Shown: positions 1-9,287, counted from the first letter of the stretch. The stretch: 64,000 nt of DNA from Melioribacteraceae bacterium (GCA_016927595.1 JAFGMI010000048.1:17060-81059); one strand, 5' to 3'. The notes: generated from the sequence alone by a model not told the origin. Numbers and translations are program-made.

Positions 1-1
1 C

Positions 2-175
2 GAAGTTCTTAGAATTCCCAAGGGAATTACGGAAGCTCCGCCTGAGATGATTTCGGGAATAAATTCGGATTTTATAACTGCCGTAGGTAAACTTGAAGAC
101 AGATTAATTATTCTGCTCGATCTTGAAAAAACCCTCTCAACCGAAGTTGCACAAGAATTAGAAACTATTTCATAA
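2..175 (+). CDS. cheW: CheW-like chemotaxis coupling protein, C-terminal part (5' end outside window)
   Basis: An open frame runs from the window edge to TAA at 173-175 and gives 57 residues. It includes VLRIPKGI, a Pro-rich PEMISGI segment, VGKLEDRLIILLDLEK and a short tail. The GI-hydrophobic-G-K-L-D/E-x-R-L-hydrophobic-L-L-D pattern is the typical end of the CheW fold, which couples chemoreceptors to the CheA kinase in the cytoplasm. It could equally be the end of a CheV-type or CheW-fused protein, because upstream domains are not visible. A strong terminator follows at once, so this closes a transcription unit whose other genes lie left of the window. Confidence 0.8.
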   Translation, partial: EVLRIPKGITEAPPEMISGINSDFITAVGKLEDRLIILLDLEKTLSTEVAQELETIS

Positions 176-205
176 AATACCCCTTACCTCAAAAAAATAC
201 CTAAA

Positions 206-245
206 CGGGCTTATCGAAGTTTTTTGATAAGCCCGCCTCTTTTTA
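206..245 (+). terminator. Rho-independent terminator after cheW
   Basis: A perfect 10-bp stem, CGGGCTTATC (206-215) with GATAAGCCCG (226-235), has a 10-nt loop and is followed by CCTCTTTTT. It lies 31 bp after the cheW stop codon. Confidence 0.9.
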
Positions 246-262
246 AATTGCCCATAAATTGT

Positions 263-282
263 AAACCGTTTTAAACTGGTTT
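263..282. promoter_or_regulatory. Imperfect palindrome, possible operator upstream of the CBM9-like lipoprotein
   Basis: AAACCGTTTTAAACTGGTTT is palindromic at 16 of 20 positions and sits 130 bp upstream of the lipoprotein ORF, after the cheW terminator. A TATAAT box lies downstream at 343-348. The AAACC/GGTTT arms resemble LacI-family operators in style. No regulator gene is nearby, so function is a guess. Confidence 0.25.
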
Positions 283-411
283 GGCTTTATATATGTCTAA
301 TCTTTAGTTTATTATCCGCCAGTTATAACAGGCATATTAAATTATAATGAATATTTTATTTAGTAATTTCGCTCGGATTTTAATTTATTAATATCCTTAA
401 CCGGAGAAATA

Positions 412-1239
412 ATGAAGCTGTTACTTAAAAAAATTGCCGGCTGCTCGATAATTATCATCTTGTTTTCAAACAGTTGTTCAGGTCCGCAGATAATCAGCAG
501 GTATTCTGCCGGTAAGATAATAATTGACGGTAAGATAGAAGAATGGCAGAACTCGCTTATATACAATGACGAGGAAAATCTCGGATTCGGGGCGACCAAT
601 GATGGAAATAATCTTTATCTGGTATTCACCACTGCAAGCAGAGTTAATATATTTAAAATTCTTACAATGGGTTTAACATTATGGATCGATCCAGCTGACG
701 GCGGGAAAACAATAGGTTTGCAGTATCCATTGCAGAAAGAAATTGAAGATCAGCGTTCTATCAGATCCTTTAAATTCGGAATGGATGACGAGGATGAATT
801 TGAAATCCGGATTAAACGATTAATAAAACTGCAAACGGAATTAAAAGTAATCAATGAAAATAAATTCCCTCTCTACGCGTTTAATACAAATGCTTCCGAA
901 GGGTTTGAAATTGCTGTTGATTACACGGGCGGCAGATTAAGTTATGAACTACAGATCCCGCTTCAAACAAACACCGCTTACAAATATTTTGTTGAAGCCT
1001 CTCCCGGCGATGAACTGAAGGTTAGTCTGGAAAGCGGTGAATTCCGCCAAGGAAGAAGAGGCGGCGGAACGGTGAATATACCTCCTCAGACCGGCGGAAT
1101 GGGAGGTGTATCTAATCCCCCGGGAGGCAGTGGCGGTCGCGGCATGAAGCGCGAAAATTTGATGGATACGTTCGATAAGATTGAATTTGAAATTAATATA
1201 TTTCTCTCAAAGAGTAATGATTTTCAATCGGGAGAATGA
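412..1239 (+). CDS. Lipoprotein with CBM9/DOMON-like N-terminal region and Gly-rich tail
   Basis: The 275-residue product starts with a Lys-rich, hydrophobic signal peptide ending in a lipobox (FSNSC, Cys at about 22), so it is probably membrane-anchored. Residues 35-60 read IDGKIEEWQ, the usual opening of CBM9-like/DOMON sugar- or heme-binding beta-sandwiches found at the start of many Bacteroidota surface proteins. About residues 215-250 are Gly/Arg-rich (RQGRRGGG, GGMGG, GGSGGRG), followed by a charged tail. GGAG precedes the ATG. The gene stands alone between the cheW terminator and convergent rmuC, 8 bp away. The exact ligand is unknown and no catalytic motif was seen. Confidence 0.7.
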   Translation: MKLLLKKIAGCSIIIILFSNSCSGPQIISRYSAGKIIIDGKIEEWQNSLIYNDEENLGFGATNDGNNLYLVFTTASRVNIFKILTMGLTLWIDPADGGKTIGLQYPLQKEIEDQRSIRSFKFGMDDEDEFEIRIKRLIKLQTELKVINENKFPLYAFNTNASEGFEIAVDYTGGRLSYELQIPLQTNTAYKYFVEASPGDELKVSLESGEFRQGRRGGGTVNIPPQTGGMGGVSNPPGGSGGRGMKRENLMDTFDKIEFEINIFLSKSNDFQSGE

Positions 1240-1247
1240 ATTATTAA

Positions 1248-2531
1248 TTAATTATCATCGGTATTGTCAATCAAACCGCCGGGCAGGAATTTTGTCGATT
1301 TAGCTCCCAGCTCTCTTAGTTTTTCAGCACGCCTGATCAAATTACCCGAACCGTCGGATAATTTCTTCATCGCATCACTAAAACTGTCTTTGGTTGAATC
1401 AAGTTTTTTGCCGATGGTTGTAAGGTCTTCTACAAAACCAACAAATTTATCGTACAGCGCACCGCTTTGTCTGGCAATTTCCAAAGCGTTCTTGTTTTGA
1501 TTTTCCTGCTTCCAGATGCTTGCTATAGTTCTCAGTGTTGCAAGAAGAGTACTAGGACTTACGATCACAATATTCTTTTCGAACGCATCCTGGAACAATG
1601 AGGCATCATGCTGAACAGCAAGAGCGAATGCCGGTTCGACAGGAATAAACATTAAAACAAAATCGGGAGTGTTGAGTTCGTATAAACCCTGATAGTTTTT
1701 TTGACTTAAATCCTTTATATGATTACGTACCGACTTAATATGCTCGGTTAAAAATTTGTTTTTATCATTGTTGTCGTCGGTAGAGAAAAACTGCTCGTAT
1801 GCAGTGAGCGAAACTTTGGAATCAATTATTACATTTTTTTCATCCGGCAGGTAGACTATCACGTCCGGGCGCTGAAGACTCCCCGATTCGCTTCTGAAAC
1901 TTTCCTGTATCTGGTATTCCCTTCCTTTTACCAAGCCGGATTTTTCGAGTACACTTTCAAGAATAAATTCACCCCAGTTTCCCTGGGCTTTACTATCACC
2001 CCTCAAAGCTTTAGTAAGATTGTTTGCTTCCTTTGTCATTTGCTGGTTAAGATCGTAAAGCAGTTTTATCTGTTGCACTAATCCCGCTCTGGCTTCAACG
2101 TCTTTGCTGTGTTTGTCCTCCACCTTGCGTTCAAACTCTTTTATTTTTTCGGAAAGCGGATTAAGTATATCACTTAAATTCTGTTTGTTCTGTTCGGTAA
2201 ATTTGGCGCTTTTCTCATCAAGAATTTTATTGGCAAGATTTTCAAATTCTTTTGTAAACTTCTCCTGAAGTTTTTCAAGTTCGATGTTTTGTTCTTCCAT
2301 TTTTTCCCGAAGATTCTTGTAATCTGACTGCAGTGAAGCGTATTCGGAATTCAGATTAAACAATCTTTCAGAGCTGGTTTTCTGTTCATCTTTTTTCTCG
2401 GAGATTTCGGCTTCCAGTAAGGAATTGCGCTCCATCAATTTTGCGATTGTGCCGGATTGTCTGGAGTTTGAATAAAAATAACCCGTAAGTATTCCCAAAA
2501 GTACCCCGGCTAATAATAATAAAATCTCCAT
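1248..2531 (-). CDS. rmuC: RmuC-family DNA recombination protein
   Basis: The 427-residue protein has the RmuC layout: an N-terminal membrane helix (about 2-20), a long charged coiled coil (about 30-105), then the conserved RmuC nuclease-like domain (about 110-400). Diagnostic segments include RGDSKAQGNWGE, RPDVIVYLPDEKNVIIDSK and SPSTLLATLRTIASIW. RmuC limits inversions at repeats and has recently been implicated in clearing mobile DNA. It is a minus-strand gene with its start close to a likely divergent promoter region shared with the gene at 2779. The short antisense reading frame inside it is a shadow. Confidence 0.93.
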   Translation of the reverse strand: MEILLLLAGVLLGILTGYFYSNSRQSGTIAKLMERNSLLEAEISEKKDEQKTSSERLFNLNSEYASLQSDYKNLREKMEEQNIELEKLQEKFTKEFENLANKILDEKSAKFTEQNKQNLSDILNPLSEKIKEFERKVEDKHSKDVEARAGLVQQIKLLYDLNQQMTKEANNLTKALRGDSKAQGNWGEFILESVLEKSGLVKGREYQIQESFRSESGSLQRPDVIVYLPDEKNVIIDSKVSLTAYEQFFSTDDNNDKNKFLTEHIKSVRNHIKDLSQKNYQGLYELNTPDFVLMFIPVEPAFALAVQHDASLFQDAFEKNIVIVSPSTLLATLRTIASIWKQENQNKNALEIARQSGALYDKFVGFVEDLTTIGKKLDSTKDSFSDAMKKLSDGSGNLIRRAEKLRELGAKSTKFLPGGLIDNTDDN

Positions 2532-2778
2532 CTTTACACCGTCTTGTGATGAAACAAAAATACTTATTCTGGTTTAAAAGATTCAATTAAAAGTTGGTTA
2601 AATAAAGATTTATATAGTTGAATGCAGGATTTTAATGCAAAAGGGATTAAAACTTACGACAACCGAAAAACTTTTAGTTATTGAAAACAATTTCATAATT
2701 TATTTCTAACTTTGCGCTTGACAGTTCCTGCTTTGAGGCAGAAGTAAAACCCGGAGCGTAATACTTTATTTTAATAGC

Positions 2779-4113
2779 ATGAATCAAAAAAGTTCAATAA
2801 AAACCGGCACAACTAATTATACTTCCATAATTATAATTTCGATAACTATTTCTGTTCTTATTCTTTATTATATTCTTACCGTAGTGACTCAAAAAACCCC
2901 GGAGAAGCAGGTTATCGAGATATTTTATGCAGACAATATTTCTGCAACACATCAGAAGGTTATCGATAATTTTAACAGAAAACATTCGGGTGCTATAAAA
3001 GTTACCCCAATTGACCTTCCGTTCTGGAAGTTCAGTACAAATGAAAGAAAAGAACTTCTTACAAGAGCACTGCGCAGCAAGAGCGAACGTATTGATATTT
3101 TCGCAGTTGATCTGATATGGGCATCGAGATTTGCAAAATGGTGTGAGCCGATCGAATTGCTGAGTCCCCAAAATGATTACAAGGAATTTCTGAACTATTC
3201 TCTTGAATCCTGCATCGTGGACGGAAAGTTATATGCGCTTCCGCTGTATGTGGATATCAGTATTATGTATTACCGTGAGGATTTGCTTAGTAAAATTCCC
3301 GATTCTGAAAAAGTTATAAGCAAACTGAAAAACTCAATTTCCTGGGAAGAATTCATTGAACTCGCGAAATACTTCGATAAGGAAAAGAATCCGTTTTACC
3401 TTTTTCCGGCTGATGATTATGAAGGATTAATTTGCAGTTACTTTGAACTGATACTGGGTCAGGATATAAATTTTTTTGATAACCCCGCTTTCGATATAAA
3501 CAGTGAAACACCTAAAAAATCCCTCCAGTTACTGGTTGATCTCGTTAACAAATACTCTGTTTCTCCGCAGATTGTAAGCCAGTACAGGGAACAAAAATGT
3601 TATGAATATTTCTTGACCTATAACGGCGTATTTCTCAGAGGCTGGCCGAGTTTTGTTAAGGATAACAAGAACATGATGCACGATTATAATATAGAGCAGT
3701 ACGTTAAAAAAGCCCCGCTGCCGCACTTCAATGGTAAAAGAACCGGTTCGGTGTTCGGCGGCTGGAATCTGATGATATCCCAATACTCGCAGCATAAAGA
3801 AGAGGCGTTCAAATTCCTGCAGTATCTTACAAGCGAGGAAGCGCAGGAAATAATGCATAATGAGGGCGGTTATTTGCCCGTACTATCGGTATTTTATGAA
3901 GACAGCATCTACCTGAATAAATATCCCGAACTGACTTATATGAAAAAATTACTGGACAACGGTATGCACAGACCGTTTTTAAAAGATTATACCAGGATCT
4001 CCGACATAATTTCATACTATGTTCACAGGGCTATTACTAAGGAAGTTTCTGTTGACGAAGCGTTGATTCAGGCGGATAAGATGATCAAAGCCAATAAAGT
4101 AATTATCAGGTAG
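2779..4113 (+). CDS. Membrane-tethered family-1 extracellular solute-binding protein (sugar sensor subunit)
   Basis: A 444-residue periplasmic binding protein of the MalE-like family 1. Residues about 16-38 form one uncleaved transmembrane anchor with no lipobox. The mature part carries IEIFYADNISATHQKVIDNF, the Asp of IDIFAVDLIWA, a hydrophobic LPLYVDISIMYYR core and the C-terminal GGWNLMISQYSQHKEEAFKF signature. No ABC permease or ATPase gene is adjacent. Instead it is followed 6 bp later by a histidine kinase and then a sigma-54 activator. I infer that it binds a sugar or oligosaccharide and presents it to the kinase rather than feeding a transporter. Confidence 0.85.
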   Translation: MNQKSSIKTGTTNYTSIIIISITISVLILYYILTVVTQKTPEKQVIEIFYADNISATHQKVIDNFNRKHSGAIKVTPIDLPFWKFSTNERKELLTRALRSKSERIDIFAVDLIWASRFAKWCEPIELLSPQNDYKEFLNYSLESCIVDGKLYALPLYVDISIMYYREDLLSKIPDSEKVISKLKNSISWEEFIELAKYFDKEKNPFYLFPADDYEGLICSYFELILGQDINFFDNPAFDINSETPKKSLQLLVDLVNKYSVSPQIVSQYREQKCYEYFLTYNGVFLRGWPSFVKDNKNMMHDYNIEQYVKKAPLPHFNGKRTGSVFGGWNLMISQYSQHKEEAFKFLQYLTSEEAQEIMHNEGGYLPVLSVFYEDSIYLNKYPELTYMKKLLDNGMHRPFLKDYTRISDIISYYVHRAITKEVSVDEALIQADKMIKANKVIIR

Positions 4114-4119
4114 ATAACG

Positions 4120-5601
4120 ATGTCAAAGTCCAGAATAATTGAAAATATTAATAAATACAGATTCGAGTTCAAACATCTCACGGTGCTGTTTGTTGTTATG
4201 ATTTTCTTCCAGATAATTTTATCATTCATTCAAAAGTCTTCTCTGCAGAGTTTTCTTCTTGAAACGCAGAAATCTTATCAGCAGTACAGTGCAGAAAAAA
4301 TGGCAAACTTAACCAGCACTTCACTGGAACTGCTTCTCGAAAATATTAACATTATGGATATAACAGACGAAGATGAAAAGCAAAAAATAATTCAATCGTT
4401 CAATATTATATTCAGTCAGCAGCTTCTGCAGCATAATGTCGAGGATATTTGCATAATTGTTTCAAGGAATCATAATACGTTTGCAATTGACGATGGCTCG
4501 ATGCTTTTTGATTATCTTACCAATTATCTTAACTATACCCGCGAACCAGCGCTGCGTCATCAAGATGCCGTTAACAGATATCTGGATATTGAAGACAAGC
4601 TAAAGGTCGAAGAAAAGATTTACAGTACTCTCGAAGGTATGCAGACTTTTCACATTTTTGTTCCGTTCGTACCGAACGGAGAATATCAGGGAGTTGTTTA
4701 CCTGAAAAAAACACCCGATTTTACATTCCTCACGAATGAAATTGCATCAAGCTATGACGAGGCTGCGATTATTTACTCATCGTTAATCTTACTGGGTCTT
4801 CTTACAATGTATTATATTTCATCGTATACTGTTAAGGAAAGAGATGAAGTACAGAAAAAATTTCTTGTGGAACACGAAAACTTCATCAAGGAACAGATTA
4901 TGCATGAGAAGGAATCGCTTTTTACGAAAAGAATTTATCATACGCATCATAAAGCCGAAAAAATTATGGGATTTATAAAAGAGGACCTGAGAATTATAAA
5001 TAAAGACAACATCGATGAAATTAAGAACCGCGTCACAAAATATTCCAATTTCATATCGCGTGTTATTTACGACATGAAATGGTACGATCCGCCTATACAC
5101 ACACTGCGGAATCAGATGTTCAACACTAACGTCAACGAAATTATTAATTTTCTTACAAGCCACATATTTTTAAGATTGTCTTCGAGTACCGATATATTCA
5201 GCTTTGAATTAAACCTGGATAACGATATACCTTTGATTCATATTAATGAATTCGTAGTATGGGAGATATTTGAACCACTGATTCAAAACAGTATTGATCA
5301 TTCTGGTGACAGGAAAATAAAGATAAATATTCAATCGAAGTATTTTAAGAATCAAAACCTGTCTGAAATTTTAATCTCGGATGATGGAACCGGTATACCC
5401 GGAGAACTTCTCGAGACTGATCCGGAAGGCGTGAAAAAGATATTTAATGAAAATGTTTCTACAAAGATAACCGAGAACAAAAATTCGGGTTACGGCTGCT
5501 ATATTGCGCATCAGATGGCAACAAAAAGATGCGGCTGGCTGCTAGATGTTTACAATAATCCGGATAAGGGCTGTACCTTTAAAGTAACAATACCACACTA
5601 A
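4120..5601 (+). CDS. Membrane sensor histidine kinase with atypical phosphoacceptor region
   Basis: 493 residues: membrane helix about 18-37, periplasmic domain about 38-212, second helix about 215-236, then a coiled-coil-rich cytoplasmic part and a HATPase domain. The ATPase has the N-box EPLIQNSIDHS (about 385-395), G1 DDGTGIP (421-427) and G2 GYGC (457-460). The expected HE(I/L)RNPL H-box is absent. The only His-rich spot in the helical region is YHTHHK (273-278), so the phosphoacceptor is probably H274, H276 or H277. The gene sits 6 bp after the binding protein and 10 bp before the response regulator, consistent with a single operon and a single sensing pathway. Confidence 0.88.
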   Translation: MSKSRIIENINKYRFEFKHLTVLFVVMIFFQIILSFIQKSSLQSFLLETQKSYQQYSAEKMANLTSTSLELLLENINIMDITDEDEKQKIIQSFNIIFSQQLLQHNVEDICIIVSRNHNTFAIDDGSMLFDYLTNYLNYTREPALRHQDAVNRYLDIEDKLKVEEKIYSTLEGMQTFHIFVPFVPNGEYQGVVYLKKTPDFTFLTNEIASSYDEAAIIYSSLILLGLLTMYYISSYTVKERDEVQKKFLVEHENFIKEQIMHEKESLFTKRIYHTHHKAEKIMGFIKEDLRIINKDNIDEIKNRVTKYSNFISRVIYDMKWYDPPIHTLRNQMFNTNVNEIINFLTSHIFLRLSSSTDIFSFELNLDNDIPLIHINEFVVWEIFEPLIQNSIDHSGDRKIKINIQSKYFKNQNLSEILISDDGTGIPGELLETDPEGVKKIFNENVSTKITENKNSGYGCYIAHQMATKRCGWLLDVYNNPDKGCTFKVTIPH

Positions 5602-5611
5602 TGGAGAAGCA

Positions 5612-7060
5612 ATGTCAGATAGAAAGATTAAAATATTGTTGATAGAAGATGAAGAATTTGATGTAAGGCGGGTCAGGAATACAATTAAACTATTCGATCA
5701 GTTGATCACGATTGTCGATGTAACATCGAACGGCTCCGATGCACTTGACCTGTTGAAAAAGAATACTAAAAGTTACGATCTGGTAATAATGGATTATCAG
5801 ATTGCAGGAGCGCTCCGTGGCGAGGAACTGATAAAAAAAATAAAACAGATAAACAGCACGATACAGATAATTGTTATCACAAAATTAACCATAAATGTTT
5901 CCGATTTCGATTTTGCAAAAAGTCTTATGCGTGCCGGAGCTTTCTGGTACTGCACAAAGTACCCTGGAGATATTGACGAGTACATTTATCAGCCCACCGA
6001 TTTTCTTATGAGCATTTTGAATGCATATGACAAAAAAAGGCTGGAAGAGGAGAGTTATAACTCCAATAAAAAACTTATACGGAATATTGACGAAATACTT
6101 GAAAAGAAAAAAATTATTTCTGCTTCTGATTCAATAAGAAAGCTTAAGGTCTCGATTGAGAAACTTGCAGAGAGCGATATTAACATTCTTATTAGCGGCG
6201 ATTCAGGTACCGGCAAAGAACTGGTGGCAAACAATATACATTACAGAAGCGCAAGGAAACTCGAAAACTTTGTGCCCATAAACTGTGGAAGCATTCCTCA
6301 TGACCTCATTGAAAGTGAATTATTCGGTTATGAGAAAGGTGCGTTCACTGGTGCAAATACAGGCAAGCAGGGTTTGTTTGAAGTCGCAAATAACGGTACG
6401 ATTTTTCTGGATGAAATAGGTGAACTGCCGTTGTCAGCTCAGGTAAAACTCCTTAGATTTATTCAGGAGGGGGAGATTGAAAAAATTGGAAGAACTAAAA
6501 GTATAAAAGTTAACGTGAGAATTATTGCCGCCACCAACAAAAATCTTGAAGATGAAATTGAAAAGGGAAATTTCAGGGAAGATTTGTTTTACAGGTTAAA
6601 TATCGTTCCTTTGCATATCCCGCCGCTGAAAAACAGACCTGAAGATATAGATCTGCTGTTTGAATATTTTAAGATTCTTTATAGTCACGAGCTGGGGAAA
6701 ACTATTCCCGCGGTCGATAAAGAAGTTCTGCAATCCTTAAAAAATTATTATTGGCCCGGAAATGTAAGAGAATTAAAAAATGTAACGCAGCGACTGGTTT
6801 TTTACAGTGACGGGAAAATTACATTGGAAGATCTTAATTTGGCTTTAACAAGGCGTAAGAAATCAGGCGCGAATGATTCACCTTTCAGATTCTCCGACAC
6901 ATCGCAGATACAACCCTTAAAGGATATTGAAAGAAATTTCAGGAAGTATTATTTCATGTTTGTAAGAGATAATTCGGAATCGGATGCCCATGCTGCAATG
7001 AAACTGGGTCTGGCTCCACCCAATTTCCACAGGATGTGTAAGGAACTGGGATTGAAATAA
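5612..7060 (+). CDS. Sigma-54-dependent response regulator (NtrC family)
   Basis: 482 residues: receiver domain (about 5-135, acidic pocket ED, phosphoacceptor D61 in IMDYQ, K116 in TKYP), a linker, an AAA+ sigma-54 activator domain (Walker A GDSGTGKE about 196-203, GAFTGA about 243-248, Walker B IFLDEIGE, arginine-finger region GNFREDLFYRLN), and a short Fis-type HTH at the end. The intact GAFTGA loop means it should contact sigma-54. The stop codon is followed directly by two 19-bp palindromes and a sigma-54-like promoter in front of the GH5 gene, and the same arrangement precedes the SSS gene at 9393. These are its likely targets. Confidence 0.93.
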   Translation: MSDRKIKILLIEDEEFDVRRVRNTIKLFDQLITIVDVTSNGSDALDLLKKNTKSYDLVIMDYQIAGALRGEELIKKIKQINSTIQIIVITKLTINVSDFDFAKSLMRAGAFWYCTKYPGDIDEYIYQPTDFLMSILNAYDKKRLEEESYNSNKKLIRNIDEILEKKKIISASDSIRKLKVSIEKLAESDINILISGDSGTGKELVANNIHYRSARKLENFVPINCGSIPHDLIESELFGYEKGAFTGANTGKQGLFEVANNGTIFLDEIGELPLSAQVKLLRFIQEGEIEKIGRTKSIKVNVRIIAATNKNLEDEIEKGNFREDLFYRLNIVPLHIPPLKNRPEDIDLLFEYFKILYSHELGKTIPAVDKEVLQSLKNYYWPGNVRELKNVTQRLVFYSDGKITLEDLNLALTRRKKSGANDSPFRFSDTSQIQPLKDIERNFRKYYFMFVRDNSESDAHAAMKLGLAPPNFHRMCKELGLK

Positions 7061-7101
7061 ACTTATTATTCTAATAAGTATAACTTATTATTTTAATAAG
7101 T
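7061..7101. promoter_or_regulatory. Tandem 19-bp palindromes, predicted activator-binding sites
   Basis: ACTTATTATTCTAATAAGT (7061-7079) and ACTTATTATTTTAATAAGT (7083-7101) are both perfect 8-bp inverted repeats around a 3-nt centre. Their start-to-start spacing is 22 bp, two helical turns, so two dimers would lie on the same face of the helix. They directly follow the stop codon of the sigma-54 activator and end 60 bp before a sigma-54-like promoter. The same motif pair recurs at 9249-9287. Confidence 0.75.
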
Positions 7102-7161
7102 TGTAATTCAAATTGAACTCCATAAGCTATCAAACTACGGTAAAATAAAGATTTGCTTTAA

Positions 7162-7177
7162 TGGTCCGGGATTTGTA
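7162..7177 (+). promoter_or_regulatory. Sigma-54-like -24/-12 promoter of the GH5 gene
   Basis: TGGTCCGGGATTTGTA compares with consensus TGGCAC-N5-TTGCW. The -24 GG is present and the -12 reads TTGTA. It starts 70 bp after the centre of the second upstream palindrome and 63 bp before the GTG start. On its own the match is moderate; the identical geometry before 9393 strengthens it. Confidence 0.5.
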
Positions 7178-7224
7178 AAATCTTATATGGGTGAACTACC
7201 AATCAACAATCTGCGGGGTTATTT

Positions 7225-9216
7225 GTGCGTTTCATTTTCGCTTTACTGCTATCTGTTTCAATAATTAACGGACAGGGTTTTCTGAAAACTAATGGTAAAA
7301 AAATTATCAACGGTGCCGGAACAGAAATAATTTTACGTGGGATAGGACTTGGTGGCTGGATGCTGCAGGAAGGTTATATGCTTAAAACAAGTTCGTTTGC
7401 AAATGCCCAGCATAAACTCAGAAACAAGATTGAGCAATTATTAGGTAAAGAGAAAACAGATGATTTCTACTCTGCATGGCTGTCGAATCATTTCAGAAAA
7501 ATTGATGCAGATGCTCTTTCCGATTGGGGATTTAACAGTGTAAGACTGCCTATGCATTATAATTTATTTACACTTCCCATTGAAGATGAACCTGTTGCCG
7601 GTGAAAATACTTTTTTGGAAGTCGGCTTCAACATGATTGATGAATTATTAAACTGGTGCGAAACCAACAGGATGTATCTTATACTTGATCTCCATGCAGC
7701 CCCGGGCGGACAGGGTCATGATGAGCCGATAGCCGATTACGATCCTGCAAAACCGTCACTATGGGAAAACGAATTTAACAGAAGCAAGACTGTAGCGTTT
7801 TGGAGAAAAATTGCAGAAAGATATGCAGATGAAGAATGGATAGGCGGATATGATTTAATAAACGAACCGAACTGGGAACTGCCCGGAAATACTATGCTTC
7901 GAGAATTGTATGTGAATATTACCAATGCAATACGTGAAGTTGATAGCAACCATATAATTTTTATAGAGGGAAATTGGTTCGCAACCGACTTTAATGGTCT
8001 TACCCCCGCCTGGGATGATAATATGGTTTACAGCTTTCATAAATACTGGAATGAAAATTCGCTCAATTCAATTAATTACCTGCTCAGTTTGAGAGACAGC
8101 GAAAATGTTCCGTTATGGCTGGGAGAAACCGGCGAGAATTCAAATGTCTGGTTCAAAGAATGCGTAGAATTGATGGAATCGAACAATATCGGCTGGGCAT
8201 GGTGGCCCCAGAAGAAGATCGATAACGTTGTCGGACCACTGTCGGCACCGATTGATCCGGGTTATCAAAAACTGCTGAACTACTGGCAGGGCAGCGCACC
8301 GGAACCGGGTGTTGATGAAGCGTATTCCTCGCTGATGCAACAGGCTGAAAATATGAAATATGAAAACTGCACTTTTCAGCCGGGAGTAATCGATGCTTTA
8401 TTCAGACAACAGGATTCCGAGGCTTCAAAACCTTTTAAAGAACATAACCTGCCAGGTATTGTATTTGCAACTGAATATGATCTGGGAACAATAAATACTG
8501 CGTATAAGGATGTCGACTATCAGAATACTAAGGGACTCGGTGCGGCACAGTGGAATACCGGAAACAAATTCAGGAATGACGGAGTTGATATTGAGGAGTG
8601 CCAGGATATAATATCGAACGGTTATAACGTAGGATGGATCGAAAACGGGGAATGGTTGAAATTCACTTTAAATGTTGATACACCCGGCAGTTTTGAGATT
8701 GATGTACGGTATGCCGCCAACAGTTCGGGAGGTAAGGTTTTATTAACTATGGACGGACAAAATATCGGCGGCGCTGTTGACCTTCCCGTTACCGGGGGAT
8801 GGCAGAACTGGGCTTCATTAACTGTTGGCGAAGTGGAGTTGACTGCCGGCAGACACGAATTGATGCTGAGATTTTTCGGCAGCGGTTATAATTTTAACTA
8901 TGTTGAGTTTTTCGCTACAACTGTCGGGGTTAACGATAATAATAATACACCTTCCGGATTTTTATTGGATCAGAATTATCCGAATCCGTTCAACAGTCAG
9001 ACAACTGTCAGATATAATGTACCCGAATCTTCGGATGTTTTAATTTCTTTGTATTCATATACTGGTGAAAAGATTACCAATCTGGTAAACAAATTCATGC
9101 AGCCAGGCATTTACTCGATGAATATTAATTTCAATAATTTAACTTCGGGAATATATCTGATAAGCATGAAAACTGAAAAATATAATAGTACAATAAAAAC
9201 AGTACTTCTTAATTAA
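7225..9216 (+). CDS. Secreted GH5 glucanase with CBM6 and T9SS sorting domain
   Basis: 663 residues. Signal peptide 1-16, then a glycoside hydrolase family 5 (beta/alpha)8 barrel to about 350: RGIGLGGW, ILDLHAAPGGQG, the acid/base Glu E214 in INEPNW and the nucleophile E301 in WLGETGE. The closest overall style is exo-beta-1,3-glucanase-like GH5. A CBM6 beta-sandwich follows (about 410-565: ATEYDLG, YNVGWIENGEWLKF, Tyr/Trp-rich), then the T9SS type-A tail (from about 579, LDQNYPNPFN). It should be exported through the outer membrane and act on beta-glucan. The start is GTG with GGGG upstream. It is preceded by paired activator sites and a sigma-54-like promoter. Confidence 0.92.
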   Translation: MRFIFALLLSVSIINGQGFLKTNGKKIINGAGTEIILRGIGLGGWMLQEGYMLKTSSFANAQHKLRNKIEQLLGKEKTDDFYSAWLSNHFRKIDADALSDWGFNSVRLPMHYNLFTLPIEDEPVAGENTFLEVGFNMIDELLNWCETNRMYLILDLHAAPGGQGHDEPIADYDPAKPSLWENEFNRSKTVAFWRKIAERYADEEWIGGYDLINEPNWELPGNTMLRELYVNITNAIREVDSNHIIFIEGNWFATDFNGLTPAWDDNMVYSFHKYWNENSLNSINYLLSLRDSENVPLWLGETGENSNVWFKECVELMESNNIGWAWWPQKKIDNVVGPLSAPIDPGYQKLLNYWQGSAPEPGVDEAYSSLMQQAENMKYENCTFQPGVIDALFRQQDSEASKPFKEHNLPGIVFATEYDLGTINTAYKDVDYQNTKGLGAAQWNTGNKFRNDGVDIEECQDIISNGYNVGWIENGEWLKFTLNVDTPGSFEIDVRYAANSSGGKVLLTMDGQNIGGAVDLPVTGGWQNWASLTVGEVELTAGRHELMLRFFGSGYNFNYVEFFATTVGVNDNNNTPSGFLLDQNYPNPFNSQTTVRYNVPESSDVLISLYSYTGEKITNLVNKFMQPGIYSMNINFNNLTSGIYLISMKTEKYNSTIKTVLLN

Positions 9217-9248
9217 GTCCTCTTAATATTCTATTTTCATGCAATCTG

Positions 9249-9287
9249 CTTATTAAAAAAATAATCTCTCCTTATTATTTTAATAAT
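9249..9287. promoter_or_regulatory. Second pair of CTTATTA-N3-TAATAA(G) activator sites
   Basis: CTTATTAAAAAAATAAT (from 9249) and CTTATTATTTTAATAAT (9271-9287) match the palindromes at 7061-7101 with two and one mismatches in the right arm. Start-to-start spacing is again exactly 22 bp. They precede the SSS symporter gene. Confidence 0.65.

Noticed and set aside
2707..2714. TAACTTTG, a match to the Bacteroidetes -7 box TAnnTTTG, before the binding-protein gene
   Set aside because: The nearest TTG -33 candidate is 23 nt away, too far, and single 8-mers of this kind are common by chance in AT-rich DNA.
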